The translations under genes were made by a program, and so were the position numbers. Shown here piece by piece: positions 12,259-22,850 of a stretch of DNA of 64,000 nucleotides (position 1 is its first letter; every line of letters starts with the position of its first letter). The notes beneath the pieces are model-generated. The model was given only the letters and a program-made list of their open reading frames with translations. It was not told the DNA's origin and made no database searches. Source of the stretch: Engraulis encrasicolus (lineage: Eukaryota > Chordata > Actinopteri > Clupeiformes > Engraulidae); contig NC_085875.1 of NCBI RefSeq assembly GCF_034702125.1, positions 22,704,116-22,768,115 of the forward strand. Direction: 5' to 3'.

Positions 12259-12349
<91 letters not shown>

Positions 12350-12420
12350 TGTAGTTACTGTGTGTAATGTAGAAATATAATGCATCAATTATATAATGTA
12401 AATTATAATGTTGACAAAAG
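11649..12420. other. 5' flank of gene copy 2
   Basis: Non-coding and A/T-rich; the paralogue is 36550-37371. It has a (GT)n run at 12260-12348, whose partner in copy 3 (37173-37299) is longer. The promoter of the eight-exon gene should lie here if exon 1 is correctly placed; I see no clear TATA box at a suitable distance. Confidence 0.5.
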
Positions 12421-14295
12421 ATGACTCGTAGCTCAAAAAGTCGCAGTGTCTTCTCAAATTGGGTGCTCTTGGATGAAGGGGGTCAGTCTAATAATTCAAC
12501 AAAAAAGACTCATCCAGGCAACTCCCAAGTGAATAATGAGGAAGTGAATAAAAATTAAGTTATGGCTAAAGCATGATTAAAAGAGTAAACATGTTTAGAC
12601 CAGACACCGTTGGAGGCTAGGATTTGGGGCATTGTTGCTGGGGTCAATTTCCTGATCCACTCACCATCATTTACATCATTATACTGTATTCTCAGGCTCA
12701 AAAGATCCTTCCCAGAATCCGCCTGGACCTGCCTCAGGACTGGACCTGGCTGGATCACCTGGCTCATCCCTTCCATTTCCGGTGGAGGAGTATATCCTCA
12801 ACCTCTCAGAGGAGTGAGTTGTGTTTAATTCCTATAATTAGAATCAGAATCAGCTTTATTGACCCAGTATACATTTTTGTCTGCAGTCTTCAGTAGTTCT
12901 CATTACAAAACAGTGCAAAACAAAAGTAAACTCGAAATGCACTCAGAGAGTGCAGACCTCTGTCAAGGAAGCTGTTTGATAGAACATTTGACTATGTTAC
13001 ATCATATTTTTATGAAGCCGTTCTGCCTTCCTTTAGTGTAATTAAAAACTGGAACGTCAAAATTTGCCCTGTCCTGTAGTTCAATTTGCGGCAATGGTGA
13101 AGAATCTTTAAAAAAAAAATGGTTCCGGTTCGTGATCCGGATCACCACCAAAATGTAATCACTTGTTCCTTTGGTCATTTCCAACAACTCCACAAAGTTT
13201 CATCCAAAGTGTCATCCAAAGTTATCCTGCTGACAAACAGACAGACAAATAAACAAACAAACAGACAGACAGAGACAAACCCATGCGACTCAAAACGTAA
13301 CCTCCTTGGAGGAGGTAAAAAGTTATGATGATGGCAAAAGTTAGTGTGAAAAGAAAACTATAAAGATATCTTTCTATAGTCACATGATTGCCATTGTACA
13401 GACTAGGGGTCGACCGATACAGGTTTTTCAATGGCCGATGTGATACCGATTTTTTTTCATCACCCTTGGCCGATACCCGATATTTGAGGCCGATATGAGT
13501 AAAAAAAAAAAAAAAAATGACAAATATTCCAGGTCTCAAGTGAAAAATAAACATTTATTTAACATTATTTAATATTATCAAATTGAGGTAGAACGTGTAA
13601 CATTTAGACACCCACTCTAACAATGAAGTGATGTCTAAAAATCAAGTAATAAAAAAAAAAGTGTTTGGTGCTTTTAAAAAACCAGAATAACATAAAATAA
13701 TAATAAATAGTCCGTATCGGCCAAAACCACATGTGTATCGGACGATACTGATACTCTTAAAATACGCACATTTCTGCCGATATCCTTAGTACAGACACTC
13801 ACCATTTCCCAATGTCAAGTGTTCTAGCCTTGGTAGTGCGTGAAACACCTAGTAATTGGATGCTCTTTGGTGAACTCTGCAGAGTATCCAATCATTAAGC
13901 TTTTCACGCACTACCAAGGCTAGAACACTTGACATTGGGAAATGGTAATAGTTTGAATCTTTTTACATAGGTTGCATCTCTCAATCGTATGTTTTTTTCA
14001 ATTCTAGGGAATGGAAGGCTTTCAGCAACATGTTAGAAACTCCTGTAAGTACAGCTGCATAAACAAATATGTTCAATGTTTTCTTCAAACAGGTATGAAG
14101 TTATCTGTTTTTGCCTGTTTTTTTTTTAGTTTAAATCACATTTTTTGTTGACCCCCAGATGACAAGGAGCCAGTTTGTGGAGCTCTCGAAGACTGTCCTG
14201 AAGGTGTTTAGCCTGGGCTCATTTCGTCTGGTTCTGCCAACTTTGATCCACCGCGGATTTGATGAGCTGAAGAGCGACTCAGATACATCCTCAAG
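12421..14295 (+). CDS. Unrecognised multi-exon repeat protein, copy 2: exons 1-4
   Basis: Exon 1 12421-12528 starts ATG (MTRSSKSRSVFSNWV) and ends before GTGAAT. Exon 2 12716-12813 follows CTTCCCAG and ends before GTGAGT (encodes PFPVEEYILNLSEE). Exon 3 14008-14044 encodes EWKAFSNMLETP and ends before GTAAGT. Exon 4 14159-14295 follows CCCCCAG and encodes a helical stretch (MTRSQFVELSKTVLKVF). All junction phases agree (0, 2, 0, 2), and exon 4's final AG is completed by exon 5 at 24410. Copy 3 has the same exons. Exon 2 could instead start at 12696 (CTCAG), but that is out of phase with exon 1. Intron 4 to the next exon is 10.1 kb because it hosts a gypsy element. The choice of exon 1 is the least certain part. 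Confidence 0.68.
12939..13319. repeat. Interspersed fish repeat in intron 2
   Basis: It begins GCACTCAGAGAGTGCAGACC and ends CCTCCTTGGAGGAGGTAA, with a CAGACAGACAAA-type run inside. The same family's other end (GCGCTCTACCGAGTGCCC) closes the tandem array near 36500. The paralogue is about 37890-38278. The superfamily is not assigned. Confidence 0.55.
13404..13788. mobile_element. hAT-type MITE in intron 2 of gene copy 2
   Basis: Eight-base duplications GTACAGAC at 13396-13403 and 13789-13796 flank a 385-bp element that starts TAGGGGTCGACCGATA and whose other end, reversed, starts TAAGGATATCGGCAG. It contains repeated CCGATA and GCCGATAT motifs and a poly-A run. The orthologous insertion with the same duplication is at 38362-38747, so it predates the unit duplication. 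Confidence 0.85.
13801..13945. repeat. Hairpin MITE, arms about 45 bp
   Basis: ACCATTTCCCAATGTCAAGT at the left is mirrored exactly at the right end; arms are about 45 bases, with weaker pairing into the 55-base centre. It lies immediately after the hAT MITE. The copy-3 counterpart is 38760-38905, with one arm substitution (GGTATTGCG for GGTAGTGCG). Confidence 0.85.
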
Positions 14296-15450
14296 GTAAA
14301 ATAATTTAAAAAATAATAACTTGATAACACTTTATTTTAGGGATACATCTATTAGCACTAATACATACAATATTAATGCCTGTGTAAGTCACTTGTAAGG
14401 CATGTACTAAGCAAAATCAGACAGTTGTTAAGCATGTATTCACAAATGTCTTGTTCATGCCCAATTAGGGGTTTATTACTAATATGACCTTAGTAAGGGC
14501 CAGTAAGCCTATATTTCTATTTATTAGTAAGTAGTAAGTTGCAGAATACAATGTGTATAAGCTCCCGACACACTGTGTGAACAAACCCTGAACAGTGTGA
14601 AAACAGAGGTGGAATAAGGGTCCCTATTCTAAAGTGGTGCATTGCTCAGCCCAGATGGCTTAGGGCCCCTGCACTACCAAGGACCCCTCAGTACCTAGGG
14701 CCCCCACACCACACAGGCCCGCACTACCTAGCCCCCCTGATCAGCAAAGCGTAAGGATATATTAAATAACTATTTTTTGAGCAGTGGAGACATCTAGCAT
14801 TCTCTTGTTCATATCAAGAGTTAAAGGGAACAGGAGCTTTTATATAGCAAGGACTGAACGTACACTAGTCAATGACGGTGGGTTGGTGAGATGTATTTTT
14901 TTCATGTACCATTGAGTTTATTTGTAAGAATCCCAAAATAAATGCAGAACATTAGAATAATAGTTTTGAAGCGAAACTAAACTATTATTTTGTGATAATT
15001 AAGTTAATGTTCGAGAACATTAGCTCCAAGAAGTGCAATGCATGATGGGTACGCAATCTAGGCCTACAGACAACCTACCCGGCTCTGCGTCTACCTACAT
15101 CCTTAGCTCCTCCCCTCACTCGTGCAATTTAGTTTTTATCCAAACAATTTGCCATGTATGTTACAACAGAAATATTATCATTGCTGCATTGGCCATGCAT
15201 TGCATTTCTGACAAAGGGTGTACCCATCATGCACTGCACTTCTTGGAGCTAAGTTTCTCAAACATTAACTTATTTATTATCACAAGGGAATACCTTCGTT
15301 TCGCTTCCAAACTATTACTCATCGTTATATTCTGCATTTATTGTAGGGTTTTTACAATTAAAACGAATTGGTGTATGAAAAAATTACATCTCACCACCCC
15401 ACCGTCATTGAGAAGTTTACATCCAATCCTTGCTATATAATGCTTCATAT

Positions 15451-15788
15451 TGTCATGCTGTGGGCTCCTTGACGTGGGTAAAGACTTAACACAACAAAAG
15501 TAAATAAAGTGTCCTTCAGCAAACTTTATAGAAGATCGGTGCAGCATACAAATGCAGAAGTATTAAACACTTTGTCTAAGGTATTGGCGGCTCAAGCTCT
15601 AGCTCAGACAGGAATTGGTCCTCTGTCCAAGCTAAATGAGCGACGAGCCACAACAATAATAAAACCAAAGACTAACTGATATCGAACGTCAACATTAGTT
15701 ATAAAGCAGGGCTGCGGGAGGCAGCCAATCGGAACGCTGGAATTGTCTCGTAGGGGAAGAGAGGGGGGACAAACAGAGCGATTCTACA
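15451..15788 (-). repeat. 3' LTR of the gypsy element
   Basis: It reads TGTAGAATCGCTCTG...CAGCATGACA on the minus strand. It is paired with 22851-23187 over its full length. Confidence 0.93.
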
Positions 15789-15803
15789 CTATCCCCCTCC
15801 TTC
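15789..15803 (-). other. Polypurine tract of the gypsy element
   Basis: The minus strand reads GAAGGAGGGGGATAG directly before the 3' LTR, the expected position for plus-strand priming. Confidence 0.75.
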
Positions 15804-16060
15804 AAGAGTACTGAGTCCCTTCAGTACAGGTTACTCGACTGGCATGTCTAGGAAACACATTCATAACATTTAACACAAGGTAATAATGAGGTTAAGTAAT
15901 CTTCTAAAAATATTCAGAAAATACAATTAAGCAGTGGATAATTTCCTGTTAATTATCACGTAGCAAAACAGGAATCTCTTAAATTCAATGAATTACAGGT
16001 AAGTATCTGTATGAACAGTTTTTTTTTTTTTTTTTAAGGTAAGTAATTACGGTAAGCATC

Positions 16061-19000
16061 TCAGTTAAGCAAGGTCGCCACAGGTGACGAGTCTGGCAGG
16101 TCTGGTCCCCTCGGAGCACCCGCCCCAGGAGACGAGTCTGGCAGGTCTGGTCCCCTCGGAGCCTCCGCCACAGGTGACGAGTCTGGCAGGTCTGGTCCCC
16201 TCGGGGAACCCGCCACAGGTGACGAGTCTGGCAGGTCTGGTCCCCTCGGAGCACCCACCTCAGGAGACGAGTCTGGTAGGCCTGGCACCCTCGGAGCCTC
16301 CGCCACAGGTGACGAGTCTGGCAGGTCTGGTCCCCTCGGAGCACGCGCCCCAGGAGACGAGTCTGGCAGGTCTGGTCCCCTCGGAGCCTCCGCCACAGGT
16401 GACGAGTCTGGCAGGTCTGGTCCCCTCGGAGCACCCGCCTCAGGAGACGAGTCTGGTAGGCCTGGCACCCTCGGAGCCTCCGCCACAGGTGACGAGTCTG
16501 GCAGGTCTGGTCCCCTCGGAGCCTCCGTCACAGGTGACGAATCTGGCAGGTCTGGTCCCCTCGGAGCCTCCGTCACAGGTGACGAGTCTGGCAGGTCTGG
16601 TCCCCTCGGAGCATCCGCCTCAGGTGACGAGTCTGGTAAGTCTTGCCTCTGCTGTAGTACACGGCTCCTCTGACGTCCCACCCAGGCAGGGACAACTTCA
16701 CTGGTGTACGGCTTGAGTCGGTCGTGATGCATGATCTGACTGCGTTTAGCACCTTGGATCTCGTAGGTGACTGGGCCACGGCGAGCTGAGATGATGAAGG
16801 GGCCTGTCCATGGTGCCTGGAGCTTGGGGCGTAGTCCTTCCCTTTTTGTGTCATCCTTCACGTACACCAGGTCGCCGACACTGTAAGATTGCTCTTGTGC
16901 TTGTACTTCGTATGTCTTCTGACGCTCCTGTGCAGTGACGAGATGTTCTCTCAGGTCTAGCTGGCCTGGCACCTGTGGAGTATCTACATCAGGTGAAGCG
17001 TCGGGCAGGTCTTGGTGCTGAACACCCGGCACTGGTGGGGCATCTACTTCTAGTGATGGGTCTGGCGAGTCTTGGCGCTGCTGTAGCACACGGCTCCTCT
17101 GACGTCCCACCCAGGCAGGAACGACTTCACTGGTGTACGGCTTGAGTCGGTTGTGATGCATTATCTTGCTGCGCTTAGCACCTTGGATCTCGTAGATGAC
17201 GGGGCCACGTCGAGCTGAAATGATGAAGGGGCCTGTCCATGGTGCCTGGAGCTTAGGGCTTAGTCCTTTCTTCCTTGTGTCATCCTTCACGTACACCAGA
17301 TCGCCGACACTGTAAGACTGTTCTTGTGCTCTTACATCGTATGTCCTCTTCTGACGTTCCTGTGCCGTGCGGAGATGTTTTCTCGCTGTCTGATGGGCCT
17401 CTTCAAGGTCTTCTTTGAGGTGGAAGAGGAAGTCGGCTACTCCCATCCGATCTGACTTGAACTCTGCAGTGCCTGACTGAATGTCGTGGGGTTGGTGGAC
17501 GTCTCGGCCGAGCATGAGTTGGTTGGGTGTGAAGCCTGTGACTGCATGGCGGGAACTGCGGTAGGCGGAGGTAAGTAGTGGCAGGTGTTCGTCCCAATTT
17601 TTCTGATCTTTGTCCACATAGCACCTTATCATCTGAAGCAGAGTTCGGTTGAACCGTTCTACCTGACCATTAGAGGCGGGATGATAGGGGGTTGTTCTGG
17701 TCTTTGTGATCTGCAGAAGCTTGCATACACTAGAGAACAGGCAACTCTCGAAGTTACGGCCCTGGTCTGTGTGTAACTCGAGCGGAGAGCCAAAACGAGC
17801 AATGAATTCGTAGACCAGTTTCTTGGCTGTTGTTTCGGCCCCCTGGTCAGGAACAGCAAAGGCTTCAACCCACCTGGTGAATTGGTCAATTATGACGAGG
17901 ATGTATTTGTTTCCTGAGCTGGATAAGGGAAAGGGTCCGAGGATGTCTAAGTGGAGACGGTCTAACGGTGCACCAGCTTGGTAACTTTGTAGTTGGGCTC
18001 GCTTTAGTGTTCCTGTCGCTTTGCTTCCCTTGCATTGGCACTTTTTCAGGAAGAGATGAACGTCTTCTCGCATCCCATGCCAATGGTAGCCTTGGCGCAG
18101 CCGTTCCAGAGTCTTCAATTCTCCCAGGTGTCCAGAGTGAGGGGGGTTGTGGCAAGCCTGTAGAACCTCTCTCTGCATGGACGATGGTACTAGCAGCAAC
18201 AGTGTTGGGTCTTGGTCTTCTCTCTCCCAGCGATAGAAGAGAACTCCTTGGCGTCTCACAATCTGAGGCCAACATAGCCAGAATTTCCTCACTGCTGGGC
18301 TCTCGAGCATCACTTGGTCTTTAGTGGGAAGTGTGCTGGTGTCCTTCCACTGATGGAGAATGGAGATGATAGGATCAGCTTTCTGGAGTTGGGCAAGCTG
18401 GTCGTTGCTCACAGACTGCATCCAGTTGACTACTGGGGTGGTCGGTTGGGGTACTGGTGTCTGTTCTGGTGCTTGCAATTGATGATCATTACTGTCAGTC
18501 TCCATGCTGGGCTCCAGATATCTCACCGCCAGTGGTATGACATCATCAACATCTTCTTCGAACCTGGCCCACTGCTCGTGAAGTCTCTGGCAGTACTTGC
18601 AACCTTGGCATGGTAACTCTGACAGGTACTTCCCAGCTTGGTAGCAGTCACATCTGTCCATATCTCCAGTGCCTTGCCTTGACATGCCATCAGCGTTTGA
18701 GTGCTTGACGCCTGCTCTGTGCTCTATGCGGAAGTCGTATTGGCTCAACTCCTCCAGCCACCTGGCCAGTTGACCTTCAAGATACTTGAATCGGAAGAGC
18801 CAGGTGAGGCTGCCGTGATCTGTTCGTAACAGGAACTTCTTTCCTAGTAGGTAGTGACGGAACTGACGGGTAAAGCGCACCACGGCAAGAAGTTCACGTC
18901 TGGTGACGCAATATCTCTGCTGAGCTGGTGTAAGGTGACTGCTGCCATATGTCAGTACCCGCTCCTCTCCCCACTGGAGTTGTGACAGAACAGCTCCCAC

Positions 19001-22000
19001 ACTATGGTTGGATGCATCGGTATCGAGGATGTACTGGCCTTCTGCTATGGGGTATCCTAATACTGGGGCAGTTGTCAATCTTTCTTTGAGCTCTGTGAAA
19101 GCCTCTTGATGGTGTTCAGTCCACTGAAACACAGCTCCTTTCTTTAACAGGTTGTGGAGGGGACTTGCAATTTCAGCGAAAGATGAGACAAATTTGCGGT
19201 AGTAGTTGCATAGGCCAAGAAACGCTTGGAGTTCTTGAACGTTGCTGGGTGGCTCCCAGAGCTGTACGTCTCTGACCAGCGCTGGATTTGGACGGATTCC
19301 ATCACCACTCACGATATGGCCCAAGAAGAGAACTTTTTCTTGAAGCAGGTGGCATTTCGAAGGCTTCAACTTCAGGCCATATTTGTGTAGGCGCTCAAAG
19401 ACTTGTTCAAGACGGTCGAGGCTCTCTTCCACGCTCCTACCCAGGATGATGACGTCATCTAGGTAGATAAGCAACTTGTCCCATTGCAGCCCCCTAAGGA
19501 CGAGCTCCATTGCCCTCTGGAAAGTACTTGGGGCGTTGCAAAGCCCAAAGGGCATGCGTGTGTACTCGTAGAGGCCCCATTTGGTGATGAATGCGGTCTT
19601 GTCACGGTCACGGCCATCCACTGCTATCTGCCAGTAGCCTGACTGCAGGTCCAGCGTAGAGAACAGAGAGGCTCCGCCAAGAACATCAAGGCACTCTTCT
19701 ATCTTGGGGAGAGGGTACGCGTCTTTGATTGTCAGGCTATTCAGGCTGCGGTAATCCACACACCACCGCACTCCTCCATCTTTCTTGCGTACCAAAACAA
19801 CCGGGGAAGCCCACTCTGATGATGATGGCGTGATGACACCCGCTCTGAGCATGTCCTGGAGATGGGCTTCTTCCTCACCTTGAAATCCAAGGGGGGTCCG
19901 TCTCACTCGCTGGCGCACAGGCTTGGCTAGACCGGTGTCGATCTTGTGTGTGACAGTGGAGAGGTAACCCAGATCAGAGTCACCTTTAGCGAACAGGGAC
20001 TGGTAAGTCAGTAGCAGCTGGAGGAACTGTTGTTGTTGTTCTTCGTTCAGACTTTCGCTTGTGGCCTCCACCAGGCAATGGAGATGCTCGGGCAGGTCGG
20101 CGACCGTTGCCACTCTTCCGATCGCCAGGGGTGGCGCATCGACTACTTCACTCTCACCATCAGTCGCAGCTTTCTTCTCCCACAGGCTTTTCGGTTCATC
20201 CGGGTAGGCCTCCACTAAGAGTCCGAGGCACACTCCTTTTAACAAGGCTGCTTTGCTGGTCGAGAAGTTGCATAATCTGACCGGCACTTGCTTCTCCATC
20301 GTGGTAGCCACACTTCCAGATGCTACTGCTTCTGTGATGTTCAAGGGCTCTAGCACTGCTGGGACACCAGGCCTGGGGTTCTCGACTTCTCCCCACACGA
20401 CGCATTCTGAAGTTGCTGGTATAGTGGTGGCTTCTCTCAAGATCACTCTGGCCACGCTGTAGTCTGCTGCATCTCCTCCCACTATTTTTGAAGGCACGAG
20501 CTCATTTCCAATGAAGACTTTCCCGCGGGTGTGGATGACGACATCGTGAGCTTTCATCAGATCCAGGCCGAGGAGGACAGAGTCACGTATGGGAGCTACA
20601 TGTACAGGCCAGGTTATTGTTTTGGATGCAATTTTTAAGGTCACAGACAGGCCCCGCTTCGCCTTCATGCCATCTCCAACACCTGCATTTAGAAGGTAGG
20701 TTTTACAGAGGTTCGTGGGCTGCTCTTCTGAAAAGTTTTGGTACAGCTCTTCTGAAATTACTGTTGTCTGGGCTCCAGTATCCACCACGGCCTCTGTTGC
20801 AATGCCATTCACAGTGATTGGAATCTGAAGGCTCTCACCCTTGCTTTTAGCACAGCTCAGTTTCAACCCTCGTTCCTGGTGACTTGGCAATGGTGCGCTG
20901 TTGGACTGAGTATGATGGTCAGAATGTTTGTCACTACGGCCGCGAGCAGGCGATGAGCTTCGTGACTTTGTGCAGTCCCTCTGTAAATGTCCCTGTTCGC
21001 CACACTGGAAACACGGACCAGGGACACCACGACTTGGGCTTGGTGACCGGGAACGCGATTGGCCTGACTGCAAATGATGTCTGTGATATTGCACTGGGGA
21101 TCTGGCTCTCTGCTGCTCAGCGAGTGTGGACTGCAGGCTTCCCAGTTGCAGCTGTATATTTGCCACTGCCTTTGTGAGGGTCTTCATTTCTTCTTTAAAT
21201 GCATTAAACTGATCAGTGGTCACGTACTGAGGTGTCTGTACTCTGCGTGAAGAAGCAGTGAAATCTTCACCAGTAACAAAATCTTCATCAGCCCAAGAAA
21301 TGCGCCTTGCTCTGTTTTTAATTTCGGTATCACGGCCCACAGTCACCTTGAAGTTATGTTCATGGGCTTCCACGCTCTTCTGTGCCTCCGCTAGAGAGCT
21401 TGGGTCTCGGTTCATAACTTCGTAGGCCACCTTTTGATTTCTCAACCCTTTCAGGAAGGCATCTGTTGCTAGCTGATCTTGTAGAAGGAGGTCTACTCCG
21501 GGGTATGCGATTGTGACAAGTCGCTGCACTTCCTCTGCAAACTCAGCGGTCGTCTCTTTCCCTTGGCGAAGTTCGCTCAACTTTCTCCTTACTGTAGTAG
21601 GGGGGTCTTTTTGTCCGAAGCGCTGAGTAAGTTGCTCTGTCAAGAGGACATAATCCTCCCTTATGCGTTCTGGCAGTGAGCAGACATACCTAATTGCAGA
21701 GCCTCTTAGACATTCTAGCAGCCTATCTACTCGTTCAGGGGCAGTCCATCCGAATTTCCTGGCCATGCGCTCAAAAGGTAACAAAAAAGCATCCCAGTCC
21801 TCTTTACCATCATATATAGACAGTTTAGGTCTGCGTACATCTTGCACTGATTGTTGGCCACTCTGAGCTAAGCTATTAGGTCTTTGCCCCTCTTGGTAGG
21901 GAATTGCGTGTTGGCCTTCACGCTCAGAGCTTCTGGCATCTCTGCGCCTAACAACAGGGTCAGGGTTGGGGTTACGCCTAGTTGGCATTGAGCTGTGACT

Positions 22001-22330
22001 GTGCGCCCGCTGGTTGATGACGTCCAGCTCAGCTGTAAAAGGGCTACTGACATTTCTATTTGTTCTTGTTGGCATTTCCCAAGGAATAGAGGGGACACCA
22101 CCTGACCCAGGAACATGTAATGTGGGGCGCTGTGCAACATCTTCATCACTTACAGTGGGATTACTGACTGAGGGTAATGTTTGTTGATTTATGTGTGTTA
22201 GGACGGGAGCCAGCATCATTTGCAGTTGTTTAGTTTGTTCCTGTTGACTGTGAAGGAACGTTTGAAGCCACTGTGGGGCATTATCTGCCTGTGCAGGCTC
22301 TCCTGTGGCACCTCGCGGTTCATCTGTCAT
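16061..22330 (-). CDS. Gag-Pol polyprotein of Ty3/gypsy retrotransposon (2089 aa, single frame)
   Basis: Residue order: Gag capsid-like region about 165-325 (WDAFLLPFERMARKF), zinc knuckle C440-C443-H448-C453, aspartic protease VDTGA 516-520, reverse transcriptase with YLDD 956-959, RNase H with D1103/D1105 and TDHGS near 1170, integrase with H1394, H1398 and C1431, C1433, then the catalytic D1462, D1522, E1558 (35 residues between the last two). This protease-RT-RNaseH-integrase order defines Ty3/gypsy. The integrase C-terminal module (SVGDLVYVKDD ... HHNRLKPYTSE) occurs twice, about 1660-1735 and 1805-1880. The tail (1897-2089) is a 15-residue repeat. No stop or frameshift interrupts it. 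Odd: the zinc-finger cysteines are C-Q-C, not the usual CxxC. Gag and Pol share one frame. It may encode a working element, but activity is not shown. Confidence 0.96.
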   Translation of the reverse strand: MTDEPRGATGEPAQADNAPQWLQTFLHSQQEQTKQLQMMLAPVLTHINQQTLPSVSNPTVSDEDVAQRPTLHVPGSGGVPSIPWEMPTRTNRNVSSPFTAELDVINQRAHSHSSMPTRRNPNPDPVVRRRDARSSEREGQHAIPYQEGQRPNSLAQSGQQSVQDVRRPKLSIYDGKEDWDAFLLPFERMARKFGWTAPERVDRLLECLRGSAIRYVCSLPERIREDYVLLTEQLTQRFGQKDPPTTVRRKLSELRQGKETTAEFAEEVQRLVTIAYPGVDLLLQDQLATDAFLKGLRNQKVAYEVMNRDPSSLAEAQKSVEAHEHNFKVTVGRDTEIKNRARRISWADEDFVTGEDFTASSRRVQTPQYVTTDQFNAFKEEMKTLTKAVANIQLQLGSLQSTLAEQQRARSPVQYHRHHLQSGQSRSRSPSPSRGVPGPCFQCGEQGHLQRDCTKSRSSSPARGRSDKHSDHHTQSNSAPLPSHQERGLKLSCAKSKGESLQIPITVNGIATEAVVDTGAQTTVISEELYQNFSEEQPTNLCKTYLLNAGVGDGMKAKRGLSVTLKIASKTITWPVHVAPIRDSVLLGLDLMKAHDVVIHTRGKVFIGNELVPSKIVGGDAADYSVARVILREATTIPATSECVVWGEVENPRPGVPAVLEPLNITEAVASGSVATTMEKQVPVRLCNFSTSKAALLKGVCLGLLVEAYPDEPKSLWEKKAATDGESEVVDAPPLAIGRVATVADLPEHLHCLVEATSESLNEEQQQQFLQLLLTYQSLFAKGDSDLGYLSTVTHKIDTGLAKPVRQRVRRTPLGFQGEEEAHLQDMLRAGVITPSSSEWASPVVLVRKKDGGVRWCVDYRSLNSLTIKDAYPLPKIEECLDVLGGASLFSTLDLQSGYWQIAVDGRDRDKTAFITKWGLYEYTRMPFGLCNAPSTFQRAMELVLRGLQWDKLLIYLDDVIILGRSVEESLDRLEQVFERLHKYGLKLKPSKCHLLQEKVLFLGHIVSGDGIRPNPALVRDVQLWEPPSNVQELQAFLGLCNYYRKFVSSFAEIASPLHNLLKKGAVFQWTEHHQEAFTELKERLTTAPVLGYPIAEGQYILDTDASNHSVGAVLSQLQWGEERVLTYGSSHLTPAQQRYCVTRRELLAVVRFTRQFRHYLLGKKFLLRTDHGSLTWLFRFKYLEGQLARWLEELSQYDFRIEHRAGVKHSNADGMSRQGTGDMDRCDCYQAGKYLSELPCQGCKYCQRLHEQWARFEEDVDDVIPLAVRYLEPSMETDSNDHQLQAPEQTPVPQPTTPVVNWMQSVSNDQLAQLQKADPIISILHQWKDTSTLPTKDQVMLESPAVRKFWLCWPQIVRRQGVLFYRWEREDQDPTLLLLVPSSMQREVLQACHNPPHSGHLGELKTLERLRQGYHWHGMREDVHLFLKKCQCKGSKATGTLKRAQLQSYQAGAPLDRLHLDILGPFPLSSSGNKYILVIIDQFTRWVEAFAVPDQGAETTAKKLVYEFIARFGSPLELHTDQGRNFESCLFSSVCKLLQITKTRTTPYHPASNGQVERFNRTLLQMIRCYVDKDQKNWDEHLPLLTSAYRSSRHAVTGFTPNQLMLGRDVHQPHDIQSGTAEFKSDRMGVADFLFHLKEDLEEAHQTARKHLRTAQERQKRTYDVRAQEQSYSVGDLVYVKDDTRKKGLSPKLQAPWTGPFIISARRGPVIYEIQGAKRSKIMHHNRLKPYTSEVVPAWVGRQRSRVLQQRQDSPDPSLEVDAPPVPGVQHQDLPDASPDVDTPQVPGQLDLREHLVTAQERQKTYEVQAQEQSYSVGDLVYVKDDTKREGLRPKLQAPWTGPFIISARRGPVTYEIQGAKRSQIMHHDRLKPYTSEVVPAWVGRQRSRVLQQRQDLPDSSPEADAPRGPDLPDSSPVTEAPRGPDLPDSSPVTEAPRGPDLPDSSPVAEAPRVPGLPDSSPEAGAPRGPDLPDSSPVAEAPRGPDLPDSSPGARAPRGPDLPDSSPVAEAPRVPGLPDSSPEVGAPRGPDLPDSSPVAGSPRGPDLPDSSPVAEAPRGPDLPDSSPGAGAPRGPDLPDSSPVATLLN
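16064..16642 (-). repeat. 45-bp coding minisatellite at the gag-pol 3' end
   Basis: Twelve full units and one partial unit of 45 bases encode DLPDSSPVAEAPRGP and variants (VTEAP, EAGAP, GARAP, EVGAP). The period is a multiple of three, so the opposite strand is also open (16084-16716), a shadow frame and not a gene. Confidence 0.93.
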
Positions 22331-22830
22331 ATTTCAATGTTTACGTGTCCTCTTCTATTTATTTATTTATTTAATGCAGGCGCATTGGAGCCAACAGTTT
22401 AATTTGTCAGTTGTAGGGTTTGGGCGCAGCCGGGAATATGTCGTTTAGCTTGCTGGGGATTTGTTGACAGAGATTTCCGATACAGAATTATTAAGGCTTT
22501 CTTTTACTTCTCCTGGGCATTGGGTTTCCACAAATGTCGCAAAAGCAGTCGTCAATTCAATTGTGAAGCCGTTTGGGTGGTACAGACTTTAGATTGCCAT
22601 TAATTATTATTATTGAGGTTACGGTAGTTCGTTGGATGGCTTTAGCGGCTTGCGAGTGGTTGCTATGGATGGTGTTTCTTGTTAGCCTAGCAACAGGCGG
22701 CAATTTTGACAGCTACGGTTTGCCGGTTTCACATAAAACTCGTCAGCATTAAACTTTCCTCACTCATACAGTCTTTCCTTTTAACTCACGGACAGTTGAT
22801 TTCGTTGGTTTCAACTCCGGACTTTGATGA

Positions 22831-22848
22831 TCCCACTTTCTGACACCA
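22831..22848 (-). other. Putative primer-binding site of the gypsy element
   Basis: On the minus strand, two bases after the 5' LTR, the sequence reads TGGTGTCAGAAAGTGGGA. A TGG start is expected for pairing to a tRNA 3' CCA. The tRNA is not assigned. Confidence 0.6.
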
Positions 22849-22850
22849 GT

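Noticed and set aside
16084..16716. 210-codon forward frame with GLVPSEPPPQ repeats
   Set aside because: Antisense shadow of the 45-bp repeat in the gypsy polyprotein.
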